A program made the translations under genes and the position numbers. Positions 53,237 to 61,783 of a stretch of DNA of 64,000 nucleotides are shown here, piece by piece. The DNA is from an uncultured Bradyrhizobium sp. (lineage in GTDB: Bacteria > Pseudomonadota > Alphaproteobacteria > Rhizobiales > Xanthobacteraceae). The DNA lies in assembly GCF_947648125.1 (NCBI RefSeq), contig NZ_CANSMR010000006.1, positions 248,001 through 312,000 of the forward strand, read 5' to 3'. How positions within the stretch are numbered: position 1 is the stretch's first letter; each line of letters begins with the position of its first letter. The notes beneath the pieces were generated by a model. The model did not search any database, was not told where the DNA came from, and worked only from the letters and a program-made list of their open reading frames with translations.

Positions 53237-54103
53237 ATGAGCACCAAGTCAAGCCCTCGCGCGCCGCAGCGCCCCCGCACCGCCTCGCCGAACCGCAGGG
53301 AGCGGGCCACCGATCTTCGTGCGGCCGGCTCCGCGGCCGTGCCGACATTCAAGCCGATCCACACCAGGCGGACGTTCGAGGAGATCTGCGAGCGGATTCG
53401 CGAGCAGCTCGCGCTCGGCGTGCTGAAGCCCGGCGACAAGCTGCCGGCCGAGCGCGAGCTCGCCCAGCAGCTCGGCGTCAGCCGGAATGTGCTGCGGGAA
53501 GCGCTACGCAGCCTGGAGATGGCCGGCGTGCTGCGGCTGCAGAAGGGCGTCAAGGGCGGCGCCTTCATCCAGCAGGGCGACACCCGGCGCATGAACGAGG
53601 TCATGCGCGACATGCTGAGCCTCGGGACGATATCCGTGCGGGAATTGTCGGAAGCGCGGGTCCACGTGCTCGACCTTGTTGTGCAACTCGCGTGCGCAAA
53701 TGCACGAAGGGGCGACCTCGATGCGCTGGAAGCCAATATCGAGCGAACGGAGCTTGCGACGAAGGAAGGTCGGCTGCTCGATCGGGTCGAATGCTCTCGC
53801 GAGTTCTACAAGCTGCTGGCTGCGTCGACTGGCAACAAGGTGATCGCGATGATCGTCGACTCGGTCACCGAGATCCACATGCGCTTCGTCTACGCCAAGG
53901 TCGCCTCGAGCGGGGTTGCGATGGCGCGGCTCGCCGAAAAGCGGCGGCAATTCCTGGCGGCGCTGAGCGAACGAAACGTGGCGCTGGCGAGCCGGCTGCT
54001 GCGTTCGCACCTGGAATCGGTGCAGCGCATGCTGGAGCAGGATCCGGGGGCCATGTCGCTTCACGTCGCATTAGCCGACGTGCAGCCCGGACTGCGCCGG
54101 TAG
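53237..54103 (+). CDS. GntR/FadR-family transcriptional regulator
   Basis: 288 residues from MSTKSSPRAPQRPRTASPN. A basic, proline-rich N-terminal tail of about 40 residues precedes the GntR winged helix (EEICERIREQLALGVLKPGDKLPAERELAQQLGVSRNVLREALRSLEMAGVL). The C-terminal FCD domain of helices (RELSEARVHVLDLVVQLACANARRGDLDALEANI, then RLLRSHLESVQRML) should bind an organic acid or acyl-CoA. Its position between a divergent dehydrogenase and the downstream hydratase-dehydrogenase-CoA-transferase genes suggests it controls both sides. The extended N-terminus is unusual. Confidence 0.88.
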   Translation: MSTKSSPRAPQRPRTASPNRRERATDLRAAGSAAVPTFKPIHTRRTFEEICERIREQLALGVLKPGDKLPAERELAQQLGVSRNVLREALRSLEMAGVLRLQKGVKGGAFIQQGDTRRMNEVMRDMLSLGTISVRELSEARVHVLDLVVQLACANARRGDLDALEANIERTELATKEGRLLDRVECSREFYKLLAASTGNKVIAMIVDSVTEIHMRFVYAKVASSGVAMARLAEKRRQFLAALSERNVALASRLLRSHLESVQRMLEQDPGAMSLHVALADVQPGLRR

Positions 54104-54159
54104 CGCGCCGCGCCGGCGAATAAATCAACACTCAAACAGCAATAACAACGGAGGCAAAC

Positions 54160-54969
54160 GTGTCCAACTACGCCAAGTATGAATGCCTGACGGTCGAGGT
54201 CGCGGACAAGGTCGCGACCGTGACCTTGAACCGCCCGCAGGCGCGCAATGCCATCAACCAGAAGCTGATCCGCGAGTTGCGGACGATCTGGGACGACCTC
54301 GCCGACGATCACGCCGTCAATGCCGTGGTGCTGACCGGCGCCGGCGACTTCTTCAGCGTCGGTGGTGACGTGAAGGCGATGTCCGAACGGCCGGGCGGCG
54401 ACGTGCTCGAGGAGGGCGAAGTCCACGATCCCATGATCAGCCGACGCGGCGTCACCCGCCAGCTCGAGCTCGACAAGCCGATCATTGCGGCGATCAACGG
54501 CGACGCCATCGGCTTGGCGGCGACCCATGCGCTGCTCTGCGACATCACCGTGATGGCCGAAGATGCCCGGATCGGCGACACCCACGTCTCGCGCGTCGGC
54601 CTGGTCGCGGGCGATGGCGGCACGGTGATCTGGCCCTTGCTGATCGGCATCAACAAGGCCAAGGAATTCCTGATCCGCGGCACGCTCCTGAAGGGCAAGG
54701 AGGCGGAACGGATCGGGCTGGTCAACCACGTCGCGCCGCGCGCGGAGGTGTTGGCCAAGGCCCGCGAGATTGCGGTCGAGCTCGCGAACGGTCCGACCTG
54801 GGCCATTCGCTGGACCAAGCTGTCGATCAACCAGATCGTCAAGGAGCGCGTGAACATGTTGCTGGAGGCCTCGATGGCGCTGGAGCAGGTGACGTTCGAG
54901 ACCGCCGACCACAAGGAGGCGACCATGTCGTTCAAGGAGAAGCGCAAGCCCAGGTTCGGCCAGGCATAG
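54160..54969 (+). CDS. Enoyl-CoA hydratase / isomerase family protein
   Basis: 269 residues from a GTG with GGAGG 5 bases upstream. It is a crotonase-fold enzyme: VATVTLNRPQARNAINQKLI near residue 20, AVVLTGAGDFFSVGGDVKAM with the first oxyanion-hole glycine, KPIIAAINGDAIGLAATHALLCDITVMAEDARIG with the second, and GTVIWPLLIGINKAKEFLIRGTLLKGKEAERIGLVNHV. The usual catalytic glutamate position in canonical enoyl-CoA hydratase (GG-C-E) reads differently here (GDGGTVIW), so isomerase, hydrolase or dehydratase activity is possible. It is followed 9 bp later by the fused acyl-CoA dehydrogenase. Confidence 0.88.
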   Translation: MSNYAKYECLTVEVADKVATVTLNRPQARNAINQKLIRELRTIWDDLADDHAVNAVVLTGAGDFFSVGGDVKAMSERPGGDVLEEGEVHDPMISRRGVTRQLELDKPIIAAINGDAIGLAATHALLCDITVMAEDARIGDTHVSRVGLVAGDGGTVIWPLLIGINKAKEFLIRGTLLKGKEAERIGLVNHVAPRAEVLAKAREIAVELANGPTWAIRWTKLSINQIVKERVNMLLEASMALEQVTFETADHKEATMSFKEKRKPRFGQA

Positions 54970-54978
54970 GCTTGAGCC

Positions 54979-57216
54979 ATGGCGACGACTGACGCGTCGA
55001 ACGAGAATGTCACGGGAATGTTGCGCGACTCCTTGCGCGGCTTCCTGGATGAGCATTGGCGCTCGCTTGGTGCAACGGCGTCGTCCTCGTCGGAGGAGAT
55101 ATCGGCGATCTGGCGCAAGCTGGTCGGGCAGGGCGTCGCCGCGCTCGGTGCAGAAGGTGGCGAAGGCGGGCTCGCCGAGATTCTCGTCGTCATGGCGGAG
55201 CTCGGCCGCGCCGGGTGTCCGGCGCCGATGTGGTCTGCAGCGCTCGCCAATCTTGCGATCTCCGGATCGCAGGCCGATGTCGTGGTGGATCTGCTGGAGC
55301 GGCTGCACTCCGGGAAGGCGATCGTCGCCTTCTCGTTCGGTGCGCTGGACCCCGACCCTGGTACGGGCGCGATCGAGGTCACCGACCTCAAGGCAACGGG
55401 TGCGCTCCGCTTCGTCGAGGCGGCGGGAGGTGCCACGCATCTTCTGGTCGCGCTCGATCAAGCCCATCTTGCGCTGATCGATCTTGGCGGTCCCGGTGTC
55501 GAATGCGTCGCGACCCGCGCGATGGGAGCGTGGGGGCTCTACGAGGTCAGGCTGAACGGCGCGCCGCTCACGCGCATTTTGGTTGGAACGGTCGATCTGG
55601 ACGATCTCCGCATCAAGGGCAGAGCGGCGTTGACCGCGCGCGCTTACGGCGCGGCGCGGCGGGCATTTGAGCTGGCCGTGGACTACGCCAAGGAACGGCA
55701 ACAGTTCGGACAGCCGATCGGCAAGTTCCAGGCGATCCAGCACAAACTGGCGAATTGCCTGATCGCGCTCGAAGGCGTCAGGCTAATCCTCGAGCATGCC
55801 GCCAGACTGCATGATGGCAGCGACGACGACTGGCGCTACTTCGCCGATTGCGCGTCGGCGTTCTCCGGCAATGCGCTGCGGCAGGTCTCGCTGGAGACCC
55901 AGCATACATTCGGTGCGATCGGCTATGCCGAGGAGCACGAGGCGCCGATCCATTTCAAGCGCGTGCACCTCGATACGATCGCGCTCGGCGGCGCCTCGGA
56001 CGCAAAACACAGATTGGCCACGCGACTGTTGGATGGGGGCGGCGCCGGGCTGCCGCAATACGACCTCGGGTCCGCCGGAAATGCGTTTCGCGAGCAGGTT
56101 CGGTTCTGGCTCGAACAAAACTGGACCGGAGACACAAAGCAAGCCTTCGACCGGAGGCCGTTCGCCAAGCGTGAGTTCGATACCGACTTCGCCCGCGAGA
56201 TCGGCGGGACCGGATGGATCGGCCTTGGATGGCCGGAGCAGTTCGGCGGCCAGGCACGCTCTCCGCTGGAGCAGATCGCCTTCATGGAGACGATGGAGCG
56301 GGGCGAGGCGCCACGGATCGGCGCGGCGATCCAGGCCAATGCGCTGATGATGTTCGGCACATCAGAGCAGCAGCAAAAATACCTTCCGGAAATCCTGCGC
56401 GGCGAAGCCATGCACGGCATGGGTTACAGCGAGCCGCAGGCGGGCTCGGACCTCGCGGCGCTGCGCACCAGTGCGATCAGGGACGGCGATCACTGGGTGA
56501 TCAACGGCCAGAAGATCTGGACGACCACCTGGTGGGGCAAATACATGTTCCTCGCCGCGCGAACCGACAAGGACGCGAGGCCGCCGCATGCCGGCATCAG
56601 CATGTTCATCGTGCCGATGGATGCGCCGGGCATCACCATCCGTCCATCCGTCACCATGTATGACGGCACGTTTGCCAACATCTTCTACGACAATGTCCGC
56701 ATTCCCGCCGAGAACCTGATCGGCGAAGTCAATGGCGGCTGGAAGGTGCTGACCGGCGCGCTGGCCTTCGAGCGCGGGCTGGTCGGTGGCGGGATCGTCC
56801 TGAAGGTCGCGCACGCCTTCGAGCAGCTGCGTTCGCATGTGATGGCGGAGCAAGGTGAGCAGTCCCTGGCCGATGATCCGATCGTCCGCGACAGGATGGC
56901 GACCCTGGCGTCCGAGATCGAGATCGGCCGCCAATTGATGATGCATTGTGCCGAGCTTGCCGCCGATGGCGTGACGCCGCCGGAATATGGTGCGATCAGC
57001 AAGGTGTTCTCTGGAGAGCTGATGGAGCGTTTCGGTGAGGCTGCGCTCGACATTCTCGGGATGCGCGCCGCGCTGTCCGAACAGATGCCGGGCGCGATCG
57101 ATAACGGCCGCTTCGAGCAGAATCTGCGGCACTCGCTGATGTGGGTCATCAGCATCGGGACCAACGAGATTCAGCGCAGCCTGATCGCGCAACGCGCGCT
57201 CGGGCTGCCGAGATAG
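54979..57216 (+). CDS. Tandem-fused acyl-CoA dehydrogenase (two ACAD units)
   Basis: 745 residues, about twice the size of a normal acyl-CoA dehydrogenase. Residues about 1-345 form a divergent ACAD unit ending with VDYAKERQQFGQPIGKFQAIQHKLAN and THTFGAIGYAEEHEAPIHFKRVHLD-like sequence (QHTFGAIGYAEEHEAPIHFK). Residues about 365-745 form a second, more canonical unit: [78 protein letters not shown] and ISIGTNEIQRSLIAQRALGLP. The first half lacks the (S)EP-AGSD flavin-site motif. The form recalls steroid/cyclic-acid dehydrogenases built from two unlike subunits. Substrate is unknown. Confidence 0.88.
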   Translation: MATTDASNENVTGMLRDSLRGFLDEHWRSLGATASSSSEEISAIWRKLVGQGVAALGAEGGEGGLAEILVVMAELGRAGCPAPMWSAALANLAISGSQADVVVDLLERLHSGKAIVAFSFGALDPDPGTGAIEVTDLKATGALRFVEAAGGATHLLVALDQAHLALIDLGGPGVECVATRAMGAWGLYEVRLNGAPLTRILVGTVDLDDLRIKGRAALTARAYGAARRAFELAVDYAKERQQFGQPIGKFQAIQHKLANCLIALEGVRLILEHAARLHDGSDDDWRYFADCASAFSGNALRQVSLETQHTFGAIGYAEEHEAPIHFKRVHLDTIALGGASDAKHRLATRLLDGGGAGLPQYDLGSAGNAFREQVRFWLEQNWTGDTKQAFDRRPFAKREFDTDFAREIGGTGWIGLGWPEQFGGQARSPLEQIAFMETMERGEAPRIGAAIQANALMMFGTSEQQQKYLPEILRGEAMHGMGYSEPQAGSDLAALRTSAIRDGDHWVINGQKIWTTTWWGKYMFLAARTDKDARPPHAGISMFIVPMDAPGITIRPSVTMYDGTFANIFYDNVRIPAENLIGEVNGGWKVLTGALAFERGLVGGGIVLKVAHAFEQLRSHVMAEQGEQSLADDPIVRDRMATLASEIEIGRQLMMHCAELAADGVTPPEYGAISKVFSGELMERFGEAALDILGMRAALSEQMPGAIDNGRFEQNLRHSLMWVISIGTNEIQRSLIAQRALGLPR

Positions 57217-57226
57217 GAGAGATCGG

Positions 57227-58420
57227 ATGCAGAAGGATGGCGACAGGACGCCGCTCGCCGGTGTGCGCGTGCTGGATTTTTCCATCATGGTGGCGGGGCC
57301 GTATTGCGCGCGGCTGCTCGCCGACGTCGGGGCCGAGGTCATCAAGATCGAGCCGCCGGAAGGCGACGACATGCGGCTGCGGACGCCGCTGCGCGAAGGC
57401 CACAGCACCTATTTCGGCCAGCTCAATGCCGGCAAGCGCAGCCTGGCGCTGGACCTGAAGAACGCCGATGCCATCAAGCTCGTGCATCGCATGGTCGCGG
57501 AGGCGGACATCCTCGTCGAGAATTTCCGCCCGGGAGTGATGGATCGGCTCGGCCTCGGCTATGACGCGCTTCGCGAGATCAACCCGCGCCTGATCTATTG
57601 TTCAATCTCGGGCTATGGGCAGACAGGCCCAGCTGCCGAGCGCGCAGCCTACGCCATGATCGTGCACGCCGAAAGCGGGTTCGATACCTCGCTGATGCGC
57701 TATGCCGGCGACCGGGAGCGTCCGGCCGCCGGAGCGATCTTTGTCGCCGACATCCTCGGCGGCATCTTCGGATACTCGGCGATCCAGACCGCGATGGTCC
57801 AGCGCGAACGCACCGGGAAGGGGCAGCGCGTCGATGTGGCCTTGATGGACTGCATGCTCAACCTGCTGGTCTATGAACTCCAGGAAGCCCAGTTCCCGAT
57901 CCGCTCGCCGCGTCCAACCTATGGGCCGGTCCGCACGCGCGATGGCGATATCCTGATCGCTCCGGTCACGCCGCGCAATTTTGCGGCGCTGTGCGAGGTC
58001 ACGGGGCAGGACGAGCTGGCGAACGATCCGCGCTTTGCGACCATTCCGGCGCGCGGCGCCAACTGGACCGCCATGATGCAGGTGATCGAGCAATGGACCG
58101 AGCGTCACACCGTCGCTGAATGCATCGCGGCGCTTGATCGCGCCGGCGTGCCCTGCGCCGAGTACCGGACGCCGGGCGCGGCGCTGACCGATGCCCATTT
58201 GCGTCAACGTGGTGTGTTTGGCACGGTCTCGGATGGCGCCGGCGAATTCGTCGGCGTCAATGCGCCATGGCAGATGTCCGGGGCCGATACATCGATCGGA
58301 AGTCAAGTGCCCGGGATCGGCGCGCAGCGGGACGATGTGCTCTCGCGGATCCTCGGATTGTCACCGGAGGCGATCGCGGCGCTCGCCGCTGCCGGCACGT
58401 TTGGCAGGACGCCGGCCTAG
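57227..58420 (+). CDS. CaiB/BaiF-type (class III) CoA-transferase
   Basis: 397 residues after GGAGAG, 10 bp behind the fused dehydrogenase. Class III CoA-transferases move CoA between acyl-CoA and a free acid through an aspartyl-CoA thioester. Blocks: PLAGVRVLDFSIMVAGPYCARLLADVGAEVIKIEPPEGDD at the N-terminus, YFGQLNAGKRSLALDLKN, LVENFRPGVMDRLGLGY, INPRLIYCSISGYGQTGP and VDVALMDCMLNLLVYE. The nucleophilic aspartate is most likely the one around the VALMDCM segment or the preceding FDTSLMRYAGD region; I cannot fix it by eye. It likely activates the pathway acid. Confidence 0.92.
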   Translation: MQKDGDRTPLAGVRVLDFSIMVAGPYCARLLADVGAEVIKIEPPEGDDMRLRTPLREGHSTYFGQLNAGKRSLALDLKNADAIKLVHRMVAEADILVENFRPGVMDRLGLGYDALREINPRLIYCSISGYGQTGPAAERAAYAMIVHAESGFDTSLMRYAGDRERPAAGAIFVADILGGIFGYSAIQTAMVQRERTGKGQRVDVALMDCMLNLLVYELQEAQFPIRSPRPTYGPVRTRDGDILIAPVTPRNFAALCEVTGQDELANDPRFATIPARGANWTAMMQVIEQWTERHTVAECIAALDRAGVPCAEYRTPGAALTDAHLRQRGVFGTVSDGAGEFVGVNAPWQMSGADTSIGSQVPGIGAQRDDVLSRILGLSPEAIAALAAAGTFGRTPA

Positions 58421-58429
58421 GCAGCGATC

Positions 58430-58924
58430 TCAGGTATCGGACGGAGCGTCCGGCGGCGGAGCCTTCGCGATCGCGAGCAGGCATTTCAGGAAATGCGCGC
58501 GGTCCTCCTTGCGCAAGGGAGCCAGCATGATGCTTTGCAACTCGGCGGCGGCCGGAATGACGGCCAGAAGCGCTTCCTCGCCCTTGGCGGTGATCTGCAC
58601 CTGGAGCGAGCGGCGGTCGTCCGGATTGTTCTTCTTCGAGACCAGCCGCCGCGCGACCATCCGCTTCAGCATTTCGCTGAGCGTGTTGCGGTCGCAGCTG
58701 ATCCGGTCTGCCAACACCGAGGGGGTGAGAGGACCCAATTGGTACAGTGCCATCAGCACGCCGAATTGCCGCGGCGTGATGTCGCTCTGGCGGGTCATGC
58801 TCTGATAGAGCCCGTCGTAGCGGGCTTCCAGCAGCCGCAGCAGAAATCCGACGCCGCCTTCGAGTTGCCAGTCGTGCGCAATATCCGTGGCCGAACTCGT
58901 TTTCATACCCTTGTCGGCTGCCAT
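58430..58924 (-). CDS. MarR-family transcriptional regulator
   Basis: 164 residues from MAADKGMKTSSATDIA; an internal ATG at residue 7 is an alternative. The winged helix-turn-helix is clear: ITPRQFGVLMALYQLGPLTPSVLADRISCDRNTLSEMLKRMVARRLVSKK with the wing NPDDRRSLQVQITAKGEEAL. N- and C-terminal helices give the dimer interface. It is divergent from the HicB-like/oxygenase genes, and a perfect TACGTATACGTA palindrome sits between. MarR proteins commonly sense aromatic acids or their CoA thioesters, matching the setting. Confidence 0.9.
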   Translation of the reverse strand: MAADKGMKTSSATDIAHDWQLEGGVGFLLRLLEARYDGLYQSMTRQSDITPRQFGVLMALYQLGPLTPSVLADRISCDRNTLSEMLKRMVARRLVSKKNNPDDRRSLQVQITAKGEEALLAVIPAAAELQSIMLAPLRKEDRAHFLKCLLAIAKAPPPDAPSDT

Positions 58925-59069
58925 GCCGTCGTTGGACTCCGATTTTTCGAATTCGCGCTAGCCGTTAGCAGCTTGGCCTGACGTCCTCAACCCTGCGGTG
59001 AACCGCACCCCGGTCCGTTCCCAGAACATGCAGCTACTTTCGGCTCTTGTCAGCTATCTGGCAATGTAG

Positions 59070-59081
59070 TACGTATACGTA
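59070..59081. promoter_or_regulatory. MarR-type operator palindrome
   Basis: TACGTATACGTA is a perfect 12-bp palindrome in the spacer between the MarR gene and the oxygenase operon, 39 bp before the HicB-like start. It is AT-richer than its surroundings and has the length and symmetry usual for MarR dimers. Confidence 0.65.
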
Positions 59082-59120
59082 TCAAATGCGATGCCGAGAC
59101 ATCGTTCAGGGAGGTTGAAA

Positions 59121-59447
59121 TTGGACCTGCGTGAGCTGCTGTCGATTCCCTATTTGCTTGAGGCCGAGGCCGTCGAAACCGAGCCGGGGCAGTGGCGGGT
59201 TCGGCTGGCCTATCCGGAGCTGCCGGGATGCACGGCGGAGGCCGCCGTCGTCGAGGACGCATTGCGGGAGCTGGAGCGGCGCCGCATCGAATTGATCGTC
59301 GGCCTGGTCGAGAAGGGCAAGCAGCCCCCCATGCCACGCAAGCCGCTCACCGCATCCGATCCGCTTTGGACCGCTCAGGATCTCGGACTGTCCGACCGCG
59401 TCGCCGTGCTTCTCGGCGGCGTAGCGGCCCCGACTACACGCAATTGA
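59121..59447 (+). CDS. HicB-like small protein heading the oxygenase operon
   Basis: 108 residues from a TTG with GGGAGG 6 bases upstream; an ATG 30 bp upstream (MPRHRSGRLK) has no ribosome-binding sequence. Residues 5-60 read like the HicB fold: YLLEAEAVETEPGQWRVRLAYPELPGCTAEAAVVEDALRELERRRIELI, that is beta-strands, the PELPGC turn and an amphipathic helix. The tail (PRKPLTASDPLWTAQDLGLSDRVAVLLGG) is not a usual HicB DNA-binding domain. No HicA toxin gene is adjacent. It lies 13 bp before the Rieske oxygenase gene, suggesting a non-toxin role such as regulation or protein binding. Confidence 0.7.
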   Translation: MDLRELLSIPYLLEAEAVETEPGQWRVRLAYPELPGCTAEAAVVEDALRELERRRIELIVGLVEKGKQPPMPRKPLTASDPLWTAQDLGLSDRVAVLLGGVAAPTTRN

Positions 59448-59460
59448 AGGAGGCAAACCC

Positions 59461-60780
59461 ATGCTCTCGCGCGAAGACAATGAACGCCTGGTGAGGGTCG
59501 GCAAGGGCACGCCGCTCGGCGACCTGTTTCGGCTCTATTGGATTCCCTTCCTGCCGTCGGCCGACCTCGCCAAGGACGGACAGCCGAAGCGCATCCGGCT
59601 GCTCGGCGAGGATCTGGTCGCCTTCCGCGACACCGAGGGGCGGGTAGGGCTGGTCGATCAAGCCTGTCCGCATCGCGGCGCGCCGCTGATCTTCGCACGA
59701 AACGAGGATTGCGGGCTGCGCTGCGTTTATCACGGCTGGAAATTCGACGTCACCGGAGCGGTGACGGATATGCCCGCGGAGCCGGTGCGCAGCCGCCTCA
59801 AGGAGCGGGTGCGGATCAAGGCCTATCCCTGCAAGGAGCGCAACGGGATGATCTGGACCTACATGGGCCCGGACCAGGCCGAGCTTCTGCCGCTGCCCAA
59901 CCTCGAATGGAATCTGGTGCCGGCCGAGCAGGTGCACATCTCGGTCCGCGTCCAGGAGTGTAACTGGCTGCAAGCGGTCGAAGGCGAGATCGACTCGGCG
60001 CACGCGCCGCTGCTGCACGGCCGGCTCGACGCGCAGGGCACGACCAGCGCCTGGATCCAGAAGCGCGACCTGCGGCCGACCTTCGAATGCATCAAGCAAG
60101 ACTTCGGCATGAGCATCGCTGCGCGGCGCAACTACGATGCCAATACGCTGTACTGGCGCGTCAACCAGTTCATGCTGCCGTTCTATACGCTGGTGCCCCC
60201 GCTGTCGCCGTTCCCGGATCTGAGCGGGCACGCCTGGGTGCCGATCGATGACGAGAACACGCTCTGCATCATGTTCTCCTATCATCCGTCGGAACCGCTG
60301 CTGGAGAAGACGCGGCAGGTGTTCGCCGAAGGCCACAAGGGCCGCGAGAGTGGCCATGCCAGCCGCCACGCGCTGGTCCAGCACCCGGTGACGGTCCCGT
60401 ATGCCGGCTACTGGACCAAATACAATCCGCAGAACGGATTTCAGTTCGACTACGAGGCGCAGCGCACCACCTGGTTCTCGGGCCTGCCGGGGCTTTGGGT
60501 GCAGGACGGCGCCTGCCAGAGCGGCGTTTCGCCGATCTTCGATCGCACCAAGGAGACGCTCTGCTCGAGCGACACGGGAATTGCGATGACGCGGCGCTTC
60601 ATTCTGGAAGCGCTCGGCGCCTATCGCGATCACGCGATCAAGCCTAAGGGTGTCCTGGACCCCGATGTGTTCATGGTGCGCGCGGTGTCGCTGCGGCTGC
60701 CGCCGGAGGATTCCTGGGTCGACGTCGGCGCGCCGTTCATGCGGGCGAAGCTCGGCGCCGATTTCGGGTACGAGCTGTGA
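59461..60780 (+). CDS. Rieske non-heme iron oxygenase, alpha subunit
   Basis: 439 residues after GGAGG. The Rieske 2Fe-2S site is C69-x-H71 ... C88-x2-H91 (ACPHRGAPL and CVYHGWKFD). The mononuclear iron site is expected at D178, H181 and H186 in EGEIDSAHAPLLHG, plus a later acidic ligand. Length and the LIRA-type C-terminus fit the phthalate-dioxygenase-like (VanA/phenoxybenzoate) group, which hydroxylate or O-demethylate aromatic acids without a separate beta subunit. It is paired with the downstream reductase (12-bp gap). The specific substrate is not predictable. Confidence 0.93.
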   Translation: MLSREDNERLVRVGKGTPLGDLFRLYWIPFLPSADLAKDGQPKRIRLLGEDLVAFRDTEGRVGLVDQACPHRGAPLIFARNEDCGLRCVYHGWKFDVTGAVTDMPAEPVRSRLKERVRIKAYPCKERNGMIWTYMGPDQAELLPLPNLEWNLVPAEQVHISVRVQECNWLQAVEGEIDSAHAPLLHGRLDAQGTTSAWIQKRDLRPTFECIKQDFGMSIAARRNYDANTLYWRVNQFMLPFYTLVPPLSPFPDLSGHAWVPIDDENTLCIMFSYHPSEPLLEKTRQVFAEGHKGRESGHASRHALVQHPVTVPYAGYWTKYNPQNGFQFDYEAQRTTWFSGLPGLWVQDGACQSGVSPIFDRTKETLCSSDTGIAMTRRFILEALGAYRDHAIKPKGVLDPDVFMVRAVSLRLPPEDSWVDVGAPFMRAKLGADFGYEL

Positions 60781-60792
60781 GCGCGTCCCGCG

Positions 60793-61755
60793 ATGGCTGA
60801 CGTGACGCAGGACGTGCTGGTCAAGCGCATCGGCTACGAGGCCGAGCGGATCAATTCCTATGAGCTGATCGCGCGGTCCGGCGGAGAGCTTGCTCCGTTC
60901 ACCGCCGGCAGCCATATCGACCTGCATCTGCCGAACGGCATGATCCGCAGCTACTCGCTGGTCAACGATCAGCGCGAGCGGCACCGCTATGTGATCGCCG
61001 TCAATAAGGATGTCGAGGGCCGGGGCGGCTCCAGCTTCGTCCACGACTCCATGAAGGTCGGCGACATCATGACGATCTTCTGGCCGCGCAACAATTTCGC
61101 GCTGCACGAAGAGGCGGAGCATTCGGTCCTGATCGCCGGGGGCATCGGCATCACGCCATTGCTGTCGATGATCCGGCGTCTGGAGGTGCTCGGACGCCGC
61201 TGGGAGTTGTTTTACGCCGCGAGGACGCGCGCCGCCGCAGCATTCCTCGACGAGCTCGACACATTCCGATCCGATCTTCATTCCAGGATACATCTCGATT
61301 TCGACGATGAGCGATCGGGGCGTCTGTTCGACCTGCCGGCAATTGTCGGAAACGCACAGGCCCACGCGCATCTTTATTGCTGCGGTCCGGTGCCCATGCT
61401 CTCGGCATTCGAGGCAGCGGCGGCCGATCGGCCTTCGGATCGCGTGCATGTCGAATATTTCAAGGCGCGGGAAGCGCCGGTCACCGAGGGCGGCTTCGAG
61501 GTCAGGCTCGCGCGAAGCAATCGCACGATTGCGGTCGAGCCCGGCAAGACGATTCTCGATGCCTTGCTGGCTGCCGGCATCACCGCGAACTACGCCTGCG
61601 CCGAAGGGGTCTGCGGCACCTGCGAGACGCGCGTGCTCGAGGGCATACCCGATCATCGCGACCAGTTTCTGAGCAAGGAAGAGCAGGCGGCGAACACCAG
61701 CGTCATGATCTGCTGCTCGGGCGCCAGGTCCCGCACGCTCGTGCTCGATCTCTAG
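60793..61755 (+). CDS. Phthalate-dioxygenase-reductase type oxidoreductase
   Basis: 320 residues. It delivers electrons from NAD(P)H to the Rieske oxygenase. The order is FMN domain (GSHIDLHLPNGMIRSYSLVN with the RSYSL flavin motif near residue 53), NAD domain (VLIAGGIGITPLLSMIRRL; LYCCGPVPMLSAFE), and a C-terminal plant-type 2Fe-2S ferredoxin domain. Its cluster cysteines are in NYACAEGVCGTCETRVLEG (C-x4-C-x2-C) and MICCSGA. This flavin-NAD-ferredoxin order defines the class IA/PDR reductases such as VanB. It is matched to the preceding oxygenase gene. Confidence 0.93.
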   Translation: MADVTQDVLVKRIGYEAERINSYELIARSGGELAPFTAGSHIDLHLPNGMIRSYSLVNDQRERHRYVIAVNKDVEGRGGSSFVHDSMKVGDIMTIFWPRNNFALHEEAEHSVLIAGGIGITPLLSMIRRLEVLGRRWELFYAARTRAAAAFLDELDTFRSDLHSRIHLDFDDERSGRLFDLPAIVGNAQAHAHLYCCGPVPMLSAFEAAAADRPSDRVHVEYFKAREAPVTEGGFEVRLARSNRTIAVEPGKTILDALLAAGITANYACAEGVCGTCETRVLEGIPDHRDQFLSKEEQAANTSVMICCSGARSRTLVLDL

Positions 61756-61783
61756 GACGACAACATACGACGGGTGGAAAGAA

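Noticed and set aside
59121-59447. A HicAB toxin-antitoxin pair
   Set aside because: No HicA-sized gene adjoins the HicB-like gene on either side: the left neighbour is a divergent MarR gene and the right is the oxygenase.
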